A stretch of DNA of 64,000 bases from Zoogloea sp. GTDB taxonomy: Bacteria > Pseudomonadota > Gammaproteobacteria > Burkholderiales > Rhodocyclaceae. Below, one piece after another: positions 30,209 through 39,731 of the stretch (within the stretch, counting starts at the first letter, position 1; each line of letters opens with the position of its first letter). The notes beneath the pieces were generated by a model, which did no database searches, was not told the origin of the DNA, and saw only the letters and a list, made by a program, of their open reading frames with translations. Where the stretch lies: contig NZ_JAFLDT010000002.1 in the NCBI RefSeq assembly GCF_017302315.1, positions 83,213-147,212 of the forward strand, read 5' to 3'. The translations under genes and the position numbers were made by a program.

Positions 30209-31138
30209 GTGAGCGCACCTACGCCCGACCGCATCGTCATCGCCACCCGTGAAAGCCGCCTCGCCCTGTGGCAGGCCGAGCACGTCAAGGCCCGTCTTGA
30301 AGCCCTCTATCCGTCCTGCAAAGTGGAATTGCTGGGCATGACCACGCGCGGCGACCAGATTCTGGATCGGCCCCTGGCCAAGGTGGGCGGCAAGGGCTTG
30401 TTCGTGAAGGAACTCGAAACCGCCTTGCTCGACCGGGCCGCCGACATCGCCGTGCATTCCATGAAGGATGTGCCGATGACCCTGGCGCCCGAGTTCGCGC
30501 TGGTGGCCATCGCCGAGCGGGAGGTGCCGCTGGATGCCTTTGTGTCCAACAAGTACGACAGCCTCGACGACATGCCGCCGGGCGCCGTGGTCGGCACTTC
30601 CAGCCTGCGCCGCGAATCCCAGATCCACGCCCAATACCCGATGCTGGCGGTGAGCAGCCTGCGCGGCAATCTTGATACCCGCCTGCGCAAGCTCGATGAG
30701 GGCCAGTACGACGCGATCATCCTCGCTGCCGCCGGCCTGACCCGCCTGGGCCTGGCCAGCCGCATCCGCTCCACTCTGCCCACTGAAGTGTCTCTGCCGG
30801 CTGCGGGTCAGGGCGCCCTGGGCATCGAGGCCCTGGCGGATCGCCCCGAAGTGGCGGCCTGGATCGCTCCGCTCGCAGACGTCCGCTCTGCCGCCTGCGT
30901 GCGTGCCGAACGGGCAACCTCCCGGGCCCTGGCCGGTAGCTGCGAAGTACCGCTGGGCGCCTATGCCGAGGTGCAGGAAGGCGAGCTGTGGCTGCGCGGC
31001 TTTGTCGCCCTGCCCGATGGCTCGCGCATTGCCCGGGCCGAACGCCGTGGTCCCATCGACCAGCCGGAAGCCCTGGGCCTGGCCGTGGCCGACGACCTGC
31101 GGGCTGATGGCGCCGACGAGATCCTCGCCAGTCTGTAA
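30209..31138 (+). CDS. hemC: Porphobilinogen deaminase (hydroxymethylbilane synthase)
   Basis: A 309-aa enzyme that links four porphobilinogen molecules into hydroxymethylbilane. The dipyrromethane cofactor is attached to Cys248 ([11 protein letters not shown]), and [11 protein letters not shown] opens the protein. The GTG at 30209 gives family length; the ATG at 30095 would add 38 unconserved residues. First gene of hemC-hemD-hemX-hemY and divergent from ppc. Confidence 0.95.
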   Translation: MSAPTPDRIVIATRESRLALWQAEHVKARLEALYPSCKVELLGMTTRGDQILDRPLAKVGGKGLFVKELETALLDRAADIAVHSMKDVPMTLAPEFALVAIAEREVPLDAFVSNKYDSLDDMPPGAVVGTSSLRRESQIHAQYPMLAVSSLRGNLDTRLRKLDEGQYDAIILAAAGLTRLGLASRIRSTLPTEVSLPAAGQGALGIEALADRPEVAAWIAPLADVRSAACVRAERATSRALAGSCEVPLGAYAEVQEGELWLRGFVALPDGSRIARAERRGPIDQPEALGLAVADDLRADGADEILASL

Positions 31139-31149
31139 GCGTCACCGGA

Positions 31150-31941
31150 ATGGGTGAGCAGCCCCTGGCCGGGCGTTCCATCGTCATCACCCGCCCCGCC
31201 GGGCAGGCCGACAGCCTCTGCGCGGCCCTCGCGGCTCTGGGTGCCGAGCCCCTGCGCTTTCCGCTGCTGACCATCTCGCCGGTACGCGACACGGCCCCGC
31301 TGGAAGCGGTGGCGCGGCGCTTGGGCGAGTTCTCCCTGGCCTTCTTCGTCAGCCCCAACGCCGTCAATTTTGGCCTTGATGCGCTGTTGCGCGTGGGCCC
31401 GTGGCCGGCCGGGCTGGCTGTCTCAACCGTGGGGAAGGGCAGTGAAGCGGCCCTGGCAGCCCGGGGGTTCCCGGACGTCATCGCGCCCTCCGGCGGTTTT
31501 GACAGCGAGTCTGTCCTGGCGCTGCCCGCCTTTCAGTCATCTGCGGTGGCGGGGCAGCGTGTGCTGATCCTGCGTGGCGACGGTGGTCGCGACCTGCTTG
31601 GCGATACCTTGCGGGTCCGGGGGGCGGAGGTTGAATACCTTACCTGTTATCACCGCAGTGGTCCCACGGATGATCCCGTGCTCCTGCTGGATCGCGCCAG
31701 GGCGGGACAGCTTGACGCGCTGACGCTGACCAGCAGCGAAGGGCTGAGCTATCTCCAGGCGTTGCCCGGGGGAGAAGCCTTGCGTGGTGTGCCGGTCTTC
31801 GCCCCTCATCCGCGTATCGGTGAGCGTGCCCGGGCCGCCGGGTTTGCCACGGTGATCACGACCGCCGCGGGGGATTCAGGGCTGATCGAAGGACTTGTCA
31901 CCCATTTTTCCACGCGCAACCACAACACGTATCCGGGTTAA
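31150..31941 (+). CDS. hemD: Uroporphyrinogen-III synthase
   Basis: A 263-aa enzyme that cyclises hydroxymethylbilane with inversion of ring D to give uroporphyrinogen III. The family is poorly conserved. The ITRPAGQAD start, the SPNAV motif and the TLTSSEGLSYL segment are the recognisable marks, along with a two-lobed pattern. It lies 11 bp after hemC, and hemX starts 10 bp after its stop, so one operon is very likely. Confidence 0.93.
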   Translation: MGEQPLAGRSIVITRPAGQADSLCAALAALGAEPLRFPLLTISPVRDTAPLEAVARRLGEFSLAFFVSPNAVNFGLDALLRVGPWPAGLAVSTVGKGSEAALAARGFPDVIAPSGGFDSESVLALPAFQSSAVAGQRVLILRGDGGRDLLGDTLRVRGAEVEYLTCYHRSGPTDDPVLLLDRARAGQLDALTLTSSEGLSYLQALPGGEALRGVPVFAPHPRIGERARAAGFATVITTAAGDSGLIEGLVTHFSTRNHNTYPG

Positions 31942-31951
31942 ACTCACGTCC

Positions 31952-33067
31952 ATGAGCAGCGAAATCCCAAGCCTTCCGCCCCTTGAGGCGGCCCAGCCCG
32001 CCGCGCCGGCGCAGGCGGTCTCTTCAGCCTGGCGACGTCCTTCCGCCGTGATTGCCGCCATCGCGCTTGCCTTGCTCGGTTGGCAGTGGATGGAGACCCG
32101 AGGCCGGCTGGCAGAACTGCATGAGGAGCTTGCGCGGCGTCTCTCCGAGGGTGACTCGGTGGCCCGTGAGGCTCTGGCCCTGACCCGGAAGAATCAGGAA
32201 AACCTGCAGGATCTGCAGAACAAGCTGAGTGTGCTCGATGCCCGCTTTTCTGAAACCCAGGGCCAGCAATTGGCCCTGGAGGCGATGTACCAGGAGTTTT
32301 CGCGGACCCGGGACGACCGGGTGCTGTCCGAGGTGGAGCAGGCCGTGACCATCGCAGCCCAGCAACTGCAGCTGGCCGGCAACATTCAGAACGCGCTGGC
32401 CGCCCTGCAGACGGCCGATGCCCGTCTGGCCAGCGTCGACCGCCCCCAGTGGCTGTCGGTACGAAAGGCACTGGCCGAGGATATCGAGTCCCTGAGGGCG
32501 CTGCCCCAGGTGGATTCAGCCGGTGTGGCGCTCCGGCTCGAAACCCTGATGGGACGCCTCGACGGCTTACCGCTGGCGTTCGAGGCCCGCCCCAAGGTGC
32601 TTCCCCCGCCGAGGGAGAGCGAGCCGGGATGGCTTTCGGCCCTGTGGCTGGACTTCTGGAATGAGTTCAGCCAGCTCGTCCGCATCGAGCGCATGGATCG
32701 TCCCGATCCGGCCCTGTTGGCACCCAGCAATGCCGTTTTCCTGCGCGAAAACCTCAAGCTGCGCCTCATGAATGCCCGGTTGGCACTGCTTACCCGTGAC
32801 GGAAACACCTTCCGCGAAGACATGCGGCTTTCGGCAAGCTGGCTGGATCGCTATTTCGATGTGCGTAATGCCGCGGTGGCGGCTGCGCGGGATGAGCTTC
32901 TGGCGCTGCAGAAGTCTCCCGTCGGTGCGGATCTGCCCCCACTGTTGGCCAGCCAGAACGCCCTGCGCGCCGTGCTGTCGCGCCTCGAGCGTCGGGTCGA
33001 TGCGCTACCGGCAGCGCCGGCCGCTCCGGCACCCAAGGCGGCAACCCGCCCTGCGAGGAAGAACTGA
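31952..33067 (+). CDS. hemX: HemX-family membrane protein
   Basis: A 371-aa inner-membrane protein of the proteobacterial HemX family, often named as a uroporphyrinogen-III C-methyltransferase although it lacks a SAM-binding motif. A short Pro/Ala-rich cytoplasmic tail precedes one membrane helix (about 32-48). A long coiled-coil region (about 50-130) and a periplasmic domain follow. The C-terminal tail is Ala/Pro/Lys-rich. The ATG at 31952 is chosen since upstream in-frame residues overlap hemD. Function in heme synthesis is not proven; the context suggests a scaffold role with HemY. Confidence 0.9.
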   Translation: MSSEIPSLPPLEAAQPAAPAQAVSSAWRRPSAVIAAIALALLGWQWMETRGRLAELHEELARRLSEGDSVAREALALTRKNQENLQDLQNKLSVLDARFSETQGQQLALEAMYQEFSRTRDDRVLSEVEQAVTIAAQQLQLAGNIQNALAALQTADARLASVDRPQWLSVRKALAEDIESLRALPQVDSAGVALRLETLMGRLDGLPLAFEARPKVLPPPRESEPGWLSALWLDFWNEFSQLVRIERMDRPDPALLAPSNAVFLRENLKLRLMNARLALLTRDGNTFREDMRLSASWLDRYFDVRNAAVAAARDELLALQKSPVGADLPPLLASQNALRAVLSRLERRVDALPAAPAAPAPKAATRPARKN

Positions 33068-33075
33068 GGCCGGTC

Positions 33076-34251
33076 ATGCGTGGATTGATGTGGTTGATCG
33101 GCCTTTTCGCCCTGGCCGCAGGACTGGCGGTTGCCGGGCGCTACAACGAGGGCTATGCCCTGCTGGTGTGGCCGCCTTACCGTATCCAGATTTCAATGAA
33201 TCTCCTGCTCCTGCTGCTGATCGGGGGTTTTGCCGCGCTCTATGCCCTGTCGCGGCTGGTCGCCCGGACAGCAGCCTTGCCACGGGCGGTGCAGCGTTTT
33301 CGTGCGCGCAAGAATCGCGACAGGGCATCGCAGGCCCTCTACGATGCAGCTCGGCTGCGTATAGAGGGGCGTTTCGGGCAGGCCCTCAAGCAGGCCGCGC
33401 TGGCGTATGAAGCGAAGGAATCGCCCGGTTTGGCTGCCTTGCTGGCCGCCCGGGCCGCCCATTCGCTGCGGGACGAGGAGCGCTACCGCGAATGGCTGGC
33501 CAAGGCTGCAGCCCACGATGAAGAGGTGCGTGTGGCGCGCCTGATGACCGAGGCTGAGCTTGCCGTGGAGGGACGGCGTTTCGATGAGGCTGCCGAGTGC
33601 ATCGCCGCCTTGCAGGCCGGTGGTCAACGTCACATTGCGGCCCTTCGTCTGGCGCTTCGCACGGCCCAGGCCAAGGGGAACTGGGTGGAAGCGGTTCGTC
33701 TGGTACGCCAGTTGGTCAAGGTCAAGGCGCTTACGGCCGAGCAGGCGGACCCGGTCAAGCGTCGTGCTCACCAGGAGGGCTTGCGCCAGAAGGCTGGCGA
33801 TGCCCAGGCGCTGCTGGCCTACTGGCATGACGTGCCGCGGGATGAACAGAAGGATGCCCGCCTGGTGGGTGAGTTGGCCCGAGCCCTTCTTGCCTCGGGT
33901 GAGACGGCGGCGGCCCAGAAAGCCATCGAGACCCAGCTGGCCTTGGCGTGGGATTCGAACCTCGCCGACATTTACGGGCGTTGTGAAGGCGGTGAGGTGC
34001 GCAGTCGTCTTGCCAACGCGGAGGAATGGTTGAAACGCCATCCACGTGATCCGCAATTGCTGCTCAGTCTCGGGCGTCTGTGTGTCCAGTCCCAGCTATG
34101 GGGAAAGGCCGAGAGCTACCTCGACGCGTCGCTGGCCATTGAGCCGGGCTGGGAAGCCCATGTCGAGCTGGCCCGGCTTGCTGAACGGATTGGACGCACG
34201 GATGACGCCAACCGCCACTATCGTGCGGCAGCGGAGTTGTCCCGGCGCTGA
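33076..34251 (+). CDS. hemY: HemY protein with TPR repeats
   Basis: A 391-aa inner-membrane protein. Two membrane helices (about 4-22 and 40-62) are followed by a cytoplasmic or periplasmic array of TPR-like helical repeats, for example in the C-terminal LGRLCVQSQLWGKAESYLDASL. Despite the symbol, it is not the Bacillus coproporphyrinogen oxidase HemY; it is the proteobacterial protein of unknown biochemical role encoded with hemCDX. It lies 8 bp after hemX. Confidence 0.92.
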   Translation: MRGLMWLIGLFALAAGLAVAGRYNEGYALLVWPPYRIQISMNLLLLLLIGGFAALYALSRLVARTAALPRAVQRFRARKNRDRASQALYDAARLRIEGRFGQALKQAALAYEAKESPGLAALLAARAAHSLRDEERYREWLAKAAAHDEEVRVARLMTEAELAVEGRRFDEAAECIAALQAGGQRHIAALRLALRTAQAKGNWVEAVRLVRQLVKVKALTAEQADPVKRRAHQEGLRQKAGDAQALLAYWHDVPRDEQKDARLVGELARALLASGETAAAQKAIETQLALAWDSNLADIYGRCEGGEVRSRLANAEEWLKRHPRDPQLLLSLGRLCVQSQLWGKAESYLDASLAIEPGWEAHVELARLAERIGRTDDANRHYRAAAELSRR

Positions 34252-34340
34252 TGTGTCCGCCGGTAACGCCCTGACTTCAATCGTTCAAGTTTACGGCATA
34301 CCATATGAGTTTCCGGATGGTGGTTCCTGTTGGCTGTTCG

Positions 34341-34377
34341 ATAGTTTTTTCCAATTCGGATCATTTCATCAATCAAT
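34341..34377 (+). promoter_or_regulatory. OxyR-like binding site of ahpC
   Basis: The four quarter sites ATAG-N7-CAAT-N7-ATTT-N7-CAAT fit the OxyR spacing (ATAG/CTAT quarters, N7 between) with partial matches in three of the four. The element is 37 bp long and ends exactly where the ahpC -35 begins, the position expected for activation by OxyR. The spacing is exact; the sequence match is moderate. Confidence 0.45.
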
Positions 34378-34406
34378 TTGAGCGATGCGGCCGTCCGGCC
34401 TATTAT
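34378..34406 (+). promoter_or_regulatory. Sigma-70 promoter of ahpC
   Basis: TTGAGC (34378-34383) and TATTAT (34401-34406) have a 17-bp spacer. The ahpC ATG follows 38 bp downstream. Confidence 0.7.
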
Positions 34407-34444
34407 GTGATTCCCAACTCTTATCAACCAGTGAAGGAAACGCA

Positions 34445-35008
34445 ATGTCCCTGATCAATACCGAAATCAAGCCGTTCAAGGCCACCGCTTACAGCAATGG
34501 CAAGTTCGTTCCGGTCACCGACGCCGACCTGAAGGGCAAGTGGTCCGTGGTTTTCTTCTATCCCGCCGACTTCACCTTTGTCTGCCCGACCGAGCTGGGC
34601 GATCTGGCTGACGTCTATCCCGAATTCCAGAAGCTGGGCGTTGAGTGCTACTCCGTTTCCACCGACACCCACTTCACCCACAAGGCTTGGCACGACGCCT
34701 CCGACACCATCAAGAGGATCAACTACCCGATGATCGGCGACCCGACTGGCGCCATCACCCGCAACTTCGACGTGATGATCGAGGAAGAGGGCCTGGCCCT
34801 GCGCGGCACCTTCGTGATCAACCCCGAAGGCGTGATCAAGGTCGCCGAGATTCACGACCTGGGCATCGGCCGTGACGCCAAGGAGCTGCTGCGCAAGGTG
34901 CAGGCTGCCCAGTACGTGGCCTCCCACCCGGGTGAAGTCTGCCCCGCCAAGTGGACCCCGGGCGAAGCCACCCTGTCCCCGTCCCTGGACCTGGTTGGCA
35001 AGATCTGA
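34445..35008 (+). CDS. ahpC: Alkyl hydroperoxide reductase subunit C (2-Cys peroxiredoxin)
   Basis: A 187-aa typical 2-Cys peroxiredoxin that reduces hydrogen peroxide and organic peroxides. The peroxidatic Cys47 is in FTFVCPTE and the resolving Cys166 in GEVCPAKW. The ATG at 34445 follows GTGAAGGAAACGCA. ahpF is not next to it, so electrons come from a reductase encoded elsewhere. A sigma-70 promoter and an OxyR-like site precede it, and a terminator follows, so it is probably a single-gene stress unit. Confidence 0.97.
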   Translation: MSLINTEIKPFKATAYSNGKFVPVTDADLKGKWSVVFFYPADFTFVCPTELGDLADVYPEFQKLGVECYSVSTDTHFTHKAWHDASDTIKRINYPMIGDPTGAITRNFDVMIEEEGLALRGTFVINPEGVIKVAEIHDLGIGRDAKELLRKVQAAQYVASHPGEVCPAKWTPGEATLSPSLDLVGKI

Positions 35009-35041
35009 GGTATCGACACACAGCCCTCCGGGCTGTCGTGG

Positions 35042-35077
35042 AACGCCCGGGCGCCGTCAGGCGTGCCGGGCGTTTTT
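35042..35077 (+). terminator. Terminator after ahpC
   Basis: AACGCCCGG...CCGGGCGTT forms a stem with an inner GCGCC/GGCGT tip and is followed by a T-run. It lies 34 bp past the ahpC stop. Confidence 0.9.
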
Positions 35078-35091
35078 ACGTCTGCCGCAGC

Positions 35092-35122
35092 AAAAAGGCC
35101 GCGGGATCACTCCGGCGGCCTT
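35092..35122 (-). terminator. Terminator after hemF
   Basis: On the minus strand, AAGGCCGC and GCGGCCTT enclose a 12-base loop and are followed by TTT. This closes the minus-strand operon that ends with hemF. It sits back to back with the ahpC terminator. Confidence 0.8.
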
Positions 35123-35152
35123 GTCTGGCTTGAGGGTTGTGCCGTGCGAGCC

Positions 35153-36061
35153 TCAGGCCCACTCCCGCGCGACCAGGAAATCCGTGTACAGGCGGGCCTC
35201 CGGGCTGCCGGCTTCCGGGTGCCAGTCGTAGCGCCATTTGACGATGGGCGGCATGGACATCAGGATGGACTCGGTACGGCCGCCCGACTGCAGGCCGAAG
35301 AGGGTGCCCCGGTCGAAGACCAGGTTGAACTCAACGTAGCGGCCCCGGCGGTAGGCCTGGAAGTCGCGCTCGCGTTCGCCATAGGGCGTGTCCCGACGGC
35401 GTTCGACGATGGGCAGGTAGGCCGGCACGAAGGCGTCGCCGACGCTGCGGGTCATGGCGAAGGCTGCATGGAAGTCCACCTTGCCATCGGTGCCGTGGTC
35501 ATCGAAGAACAGACCGCCGACACCCCGTGGTTCATTGCGGTGCTTGAGGAAGAAATAGCGGTCGCACCAGTCCTTCAGGCGGGTGTATTCGGCTTCGCCC
35601 CAGGTCAGCACCGCCGCCTTGCAGGTGGAGTGGAAGTGGCGGACGTCCTCTTCGAAGGGGTAGTAGGGGGTCAGGTCCATGCCGCCGCCGAACCACCACA
35701 CGTCGTCTTTGCCCTCGCTACTTGCAATGAAGAAGCGCACGTTCATGTGTACCGTCGGGCAATAGGGGTTGCGCGGATGCAGGACCAGCGAGACACCCAT
35801 GGCTTCATAGCTGCGGCCGGCGAGCTCCGGCCGTGCGGCGGTGGCGGAGGGAGGCAGGCCTTCGCCCATGACGTGGGAGAAGTTGCAGCCACCCCTTTCG
35901 AAGAAGTTGCCGTCCTCGATCAGGCGGGTCAGACCGCCGCCGCCGGCCGGCCGGGTCCAGCTATCGGTGACAAAGGGCTTGCCGTCAAACTGCTCAAGGG
36001 CGGAGATGATGCGGGCTTGCAGGTCGAGGAGATAGGCTTTGACGGCGGCGCGGTCGGGCAT
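35153..36061 (-). CDS. hemF: Oxygen-dependent coproporphyrinogen-III oxidase
   Basis: A 302-aa aerobic enzyme that decarboxylates coproporphyrinogen III to protoporphyrinogen IX with O2. Marks include [28 protein letters not shown] and [13 protein letters not shown], the core of the family. The ATG at 36061 is preferred because GGAAG is well spaced from it; the ATG at 36067 is almost on top of that box. It lies 49 bp after the CHMI-family gene and is the last gene of the minus-strand unit. Confidence 0.96.
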   Translation of the reverse strand: MPDRAAVKAYLLDLQARIISALEQFDGKPFVTDSWTRPAGGGGLTRLIEDGNFFERGGCNFSHVMGEGLPPSATAARPELAGRSYEAMGVSLVLHPRNPYCPTVHMNVRFFIASSEGKDDVWWFGGGMDLTPYYPFEEDVRHFHSTCKAAVLTWGEAEYTRLKDWCDRYFFLKHRNEPRGVGGLFFDDHGTDGKVDFHAAFAMTRSVGDAFVPAYLPIVERRRDTPYGERERDFQAYRRGRYVEFNLVFDRGTLFGLQSGGRTESILMSMPPIVKWRYDWHPEAGSPEARLYTDFLVAREWA

Positions 36062-36110
36062 GGGCATTCTTCCGGGGGGCGAAACCAGCTCCTGGGGAGC
36101 CAGGGGCGGG

Positions 36111-36476
36111 TCAGGTGACTGGCAGCAAGCGCTTGGCGTAGACGTCCCGGTCCATGTCGCGGGCATCGGCGGTGATCTGCACGATGCGGGCGCCCGGGCC
36201 GATGCAGCTACCCATGGCCAGCACCAGGGCTTCGGTGAGGCGTTGCTTGGTGGGCTTGTCGCGACCCGACAACATGGACAGCTCGGCGTGCACGAAGCCA
36301 TGGTCGGCGCCGCTGCCGACACGGAAGTGCTGTACCGGAATCAGCCGGACCTTGATGGAGTCAGGTGGATTGAAGACGCCGCTGGAGAGCAGGGCGTCAC
36401 ATGCCGCCTGGGCCAGGGCGGCCCCGTCGAAGCGGCCTGCCATGTTCTCGCTGTATTCGATGCGCAGATGCGGCAT
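36111..36476 (-). CDS. CHMI-family isomerase (5-carboxymethyl-2-hydroxymuconate isomerase-like)
   Basis: A 121-aa protein of the CHMI branch of the tautomerase superfamily, starting [12 protein letters not shown]. In this superfamily the proline after Met is the catalytic base, which fixes the start at 36476. An upstream in-frame ATG would bury that proline and is rejected. The homologue in homoprotocatechuate breakdown isomerises 5-carboxymethyl-2-hydroxymuconate, but no other genes of that pathway are present. The position between purD and hemF suggests a different or general tautomerase role. Confidence 0.85.
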   Translation of the reverse strand: MPHLRIEYSENMAGRFDGAALAQAACDALLSSGVFNPPDSIKVRLIPVQHFRVGSGADHGFVHAELSMLSGRDKPTKQRLTEALVLAMGSCIGPGARIVQITADARDMDRDVYAKRLLPVT

Positions 36477-36500
36477 GTCAGTACGCGCCAAGTTGCCTAA

Positions 36501-36536
36501 AGCGTACTGCTGCCCCCCTGGGGGGCTGCGAACGCT
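36501..36536. repeat. Imperfect palindrome between purD and the CHMI-like gene
   Basis: AGCGT at 36501-36505 and ACGCT at 36532-36536 bracket GCCCCCC-T-GGGGGGC, giving a 36-bp inverted repeat with short mismatched bulges. No T-tract follows on the minus strand, so it is a weak terminator at best. It may belong to a dispersed palindromic repeat family. Confidence 0.4.
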
Positions 36537-36566
36537 GTGGGCGTGGGGGGAGTTTCATCATCGCAT

Positions 36567-37856
36567 TCAGCCCTTGCGCCCGACGGCCCGGTAGCCGATG
36601 TCGCGACGACACTGCATGCCGTCGAAGTGGATCTGGTCCACCAGCTCGTAGGCGCGTTTCTGGGCGCTCTTCACGTTGTCGCCGAGGGCCGTGACGCACA
36701 GCACACGACCACCGCTGGTACGGATCTCAGCATCGACTTCGGTGGTCCCGGCGTGGAAGACATGGGCATCTTCCGTGGCCGCGGCAGGCAGACCATGGAT
36801 AGCGTCACCCTTGCGGGGGCTGTCCGGGTAACCGGCAGCCGCCATCACCACGCCGAGGGCAAAGCGGCGGTCCCACTCGGCTTCGACCTTGTCGAGCTTG
36901 CCGGCGACAGCCGCCTCGACCAGGTCCACCAGGTCGGACTTGAGGCGCATCATGATCGGCTGGGTTTCCGGGTCGCCCATGCGGCAGTTGAACTCGACCA
37001 CCCGGGGGGCACCCTTGGCATCGATCATCAGGCCGGCATAAAGGAAACCGGTGTAGGGCAGGCCCTCGGCGCTCATGCCGGCCAGGGTCGGCATGATGAC
37101 CTCGCGCATGGCGCGGGCATGGACTTCCGGGGTCACGACGGGGGCGGGCGAGTAGGCACCCATGCCGCCGGTGTTGGGGCCCAGGTCGGCGTCCTTGAGG
37201 CGCTTGTGGTCTTGCGAGGTGGCCAGGGGCAGGGCGTGACGGCCGTCGGCCATGACGATGAAGCTGGCTTCCTCGCCTTCCATGAATTCTTCGATCACCA
37301 CTCGCGGGCCGCGCTCGTCGTACTGCACCCCCAGGGTGTTGTGGGTGAGCATGGCGTCGATGGCGGCGTGGGCTTCCTCAAGCGTCATGGCCACCACCAC
37401 TCCCTTGCCGGCGGCAAGGCCATCGGCCTTGATGACGATGGGGGCACCCTCGGCGTCCACGTAGGCGTGGGCCGCGGTGGCGTCGGAGAAGGTCTGGTAG
37501 CGGGCGGTGGGGATCTTGTGGCGCTGCAGAAACTGCTTGGCGAAGTCCTTGGAGCTTTCGAGCTGGGCGGCGAGCCGGGTCGGCCCGAAGATGGGCAGGC
37601 CGGCGGCACGGAAGGCGTCCACAACACCTGCGGCGAGGGGCGCCTCGGGACCGACCACGGTCAGGCCGATCTGCTCCTTGCGGACGAAGGCGATCAGATC
37701 GGGAATGGCCGTGATGGCCACGTTCTCGATGCCGGGTTCGCGGGCCGTGCCCGGGTTGCCCGGGGCGACGCAGACTTTATGGACCCGCGGTGAGCGGGCC
37801 AGCTTCCAGGCCAGCGCGTGTTCGCGCCCGCCGGAGCCGATGACGAGGATCTTCAT
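36567..37856 (-). CDS. purD: Phosphoribosylamine-glycine ligase
   Basis: A 429-aa ATP-grasp enzyme, the second step of purine synthesis: 5-phosphoribosylamine + glycine + ATP to GAR. It opens with MKILVIGSGGREHALAWKL and contains the ATP-grasp core (VIKADGLAAGKGVVVA) and the metal-binding EFNCRMGDPE. It follows purH by 13 bp, so both are co-transcribed. Confidence 0.97.
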   Translation of the reverse strand: MKILVIGSGGREHALAWKLARSPRVHKVCVAPGNPGTAREPGIENVAITAIPDLIAFVRKEQIGLTVVGPEAPLAAGVVDAFRAAGLPIFGPTRLAAQLESSKDFAKQFLQRHKIPTARYQTFSDATAAHAYVDAEGAPIVIKADGLAAGKGVVVAMTLEEAHAAIDAMLTHNTLGVQYDERGPRVVIEEFMEGEEASFIVMADGRHALPLATSQDHKRLKDADLGPNTGGMGAYSPAPVVTPEVHARAMREVIMPTLAGMSAEGLPYTGFLYAGLMIDAKGAPRVVEFNCRMGDPETQPIMMRLKSDLVDLVEAAVAGKLDKVEAEWDRRFALGVVMAAAGYPDSPRKGDAIHGLPAAATEDAHVFHAGTTEVDAEIRTSGGRVLCVTALGDNVKSAQKRAYELVDQIHFDGMQCRRDIGYRAVGRKG

Positions 37857-37869
37857 GGGAGGGCGCGGA

Positions 37870-39438
37870 TCAGTGGCGGAAATGACGGAAGCCGGTCAGG
37901 ACCATGGCGATGCCCTGCTCGTCGGCGGCGGCGATGACCTCGGCGTCGCGCATGGAGCCACCCGGCTGGATGACCGCGGTGGCGCCCGCCTGGGCCAGCA
38001 CGTCGAGGCCGTCACGGAAGGGGAAGAAGGCATCGGAGGCCACCACGCAGCCGGGGATGACGAGGCCGGCGTTCTCGGCCTTGATCTTGGCGATGCGGGC
38101 GGAGTCCACCCGGCTCATCTGGCCGGCGCCGACCCCGATGGTCATGCCGTCCTTGCAGTAGACGATGGCGTTGGACTTGACGTACTTGGCCACGCGCCAA
38201 GCGAACAGCAGGTCGCCGAGCTCCTGCTCGGTGGGGGCGCGCTTGGTGACGACCTTCAGGTCGGCCGCAGTGATCGGGGCAAAGTCGGCGCTCTGCACCA
38301 GCAGGCCGCCGCCGACGCGCTTGTAGTCGGGCTGCTTGACGGCGCCCAGGGGGACGATCAGCACGCGGACGTTCTGCTTGGCCTTGAGCAGTTCAAGGGC
38401 TTCTTCGGTGTAGGCGGGGGCGATGAGCACTTCCAGGAACTGGGCGCTGATCGCCTCGGCGGCGGCGCGATCAACCGTGGTGTTGAAGGCGATGATGCCA
38501 CCGAAGGCGGAGGTGGGGTCGGTGGAGAAGGCCTTCTTGTAGGCTTCGAGCGGGCTGGCGGCCACGGCCACGCCACACGGGTTGGCGTGCTTGACGATCA
38601 CGCAGGCGACGCCGTCAAAGGCCTTGACGCACTCCCAAGCCGCGTCGGAGTCGGCGATGTTGTTGTAGGAGAGCTCCTTGCCCTGCACCTGGATGTAGGC
38701 GGCGATGGCGCCGGCCGGGGCGCTGGACTCGCGGTAGAAGGCGGCGGACTGGTGGGGGTTCTCGCCGTAGCGGAGGTCCTGCACCTTGTCGAAGGCCAGC
38801 TGGAAGCGCTCCGGGTAGGCCATCTTGCTGCCGTCTTCCGCCAGGGCGGTCAGGTGGTTGGAGATGGCCGAGTCGTAACGGGCCGTGTGGGTGAAGGCCT
38901 TGCGGGCCAGATCGAAGCGGGTTTTGTAGCTGAGGGCGCCACCGCCTGCCTTGAGCTCGGCGATGATGGCCGCGTAGTCTTCGGGATCGGTCACGATGCC
39001 GACACCGCCGGCCTCATTGCCGTGGTTTTTGGCCGCGGCGCGGACCATGGTGGGGCCGCCGATGTCGATGTTCTCGATGGCGTCTTCCAGGGTGCAGTCG
39101 GCCTTGGCGACGGTGGCCTGGAAGGGGTAGAGGTTGACCACCACCAGATCGATGCGGGGGATGCTGTGCTCCTCCAGCTTTGCCAGGTGCTCGGGCAGGT
39201 CGCGACGGGCCAGGATGCCACCGTGCACCTTGGGGTGCAGGGTCTTGACGCGGCCATCGAGCATCTCGGGGAAGCCGGTGTAGTCGGAAACGTCGGTCAC
39301 CGGCAGGCCGGCATCACGCAGGGACTTGGCGGTGCCGCCGGTGGACAGCAGCTTGATGCCGAGGGCGGACAGCTCGCGGGCAAATTCGATGACGCCGGTC
39401 TTGTCGGAGACGCTGAGCAGGGCTTGGGTGACTTTCAT
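37870..39438 (-). CDS. purH: Bifunctional AICAR transformylase/IMP cyclohydrolase
   Basis: A 522-aa bifunctional enzyme of the last two steps of IMP synthesis. The N-terminal MGS-like cyclohydrolase domain ([24 protein letters not shown]) is followed by the AICAR transformylase domain with KHANPCGVA and [10 protein letters not shown]. Length is normal. It is upstream of purD and downstream of fis, with a 53-bp gap after fis that may hold a promoter. Confidence 0.97.
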   Translation of the reverse strand: MKVTQALLSVSDKTGVIEFARELSALGIKLLSTGGTAKSLRDAGLPVTDVSDYTGFPEMLDGRVKTLHPKVHGGILARRDLPEHLAKLEEHSIPRIDLVVVNLYPFQATVAKADCTLEDAIENIDIGGPTMVRAAAKNHGNEAGGVGIVTDPEDYAAIIAELKAGGGALSYKTRFDLARKAFTHTARYDSAISNHLTALAEDGSKMAYPERFQLAFDKVQDLRYGENPHQSAAFYRESSAPAGAIAAYIQVQGKELSYNNIADSDAAWECVKAFDGVACVIVKHANPCGVAVAASPLEAYKKAFSTDPTSAFGGIIAFNTTVDRAAAEAISAQFLEVLIAPAYTEEALELLKAKQNVRVLIVPLGAVKQPDYKRVGGGLLVQSADFAPITAADLKVVTKRAPTEQELGDLLFAWRVAKYVKSNAIVYCKDGMTIGVGAGQMSRVDSARIAKIKAENAGLVIPGCVVASDAFFPFRDGLDVLAQAGATAVIQPGGSMRDAEVIAAADEQGIAMVLTGFRHFRH

Positions 39439-39491
39439 GGGCTTCTCGGGAAAGCCGCGAGGATTCGCGGCGCAAAATAACGGGAAAACGA

Positions 39492-39731
39492 TTAGAGGAG
39501 TTCGTGCTCGGAGAGCTTGCGACGCAAGGTGTTGCGGTTGATGCCGAGCATCTCTGCACAGAGGGTCTGGTTGCCGCCGGCTTGCTTGAGAACGAACTCA
39601 AGCATCGGGCGCTCGACGTTCTTGATGACCATCTCGTACAGGGCGTTGGGTTTTTCGCCGTCCAGATCCCGGAAATAGGTATCCAGCGCGCGACAGACGG
39701 AGTCGGCGATGTCATTGCTGGTGCTGCTCAT
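39492..39731 (-). CDS. fis: DNA-binding protein Fis
   Basis: A 79-aa nucleoid-associated protein. The C-terminal helix-turn-helix ([21 protein letters not shown]) is typical of Fis, and its N-terminus is shorter than in E. coli, as usual in Betaproteobacteria. The start overlaps the dusB stop by 4 bp. dusB-fis is a conserved operon; Fis typically peaks in early growth and tunes rRNA and many other promoters. Confidence 0.95.
   Translation of the reverse strand: MSSTSNDIADSVCRALDTYFRDLDGEKPNALYEMVIKNVERPMLEFVLKQAGGNQTLCAEMLGINRNTLRRKLSEHELL

Noticed and set aside
37507-39480. A 657-codon plus-strand frame opposite purH and purD
   Set aside because: Antisense shadow of two clear purine genes.
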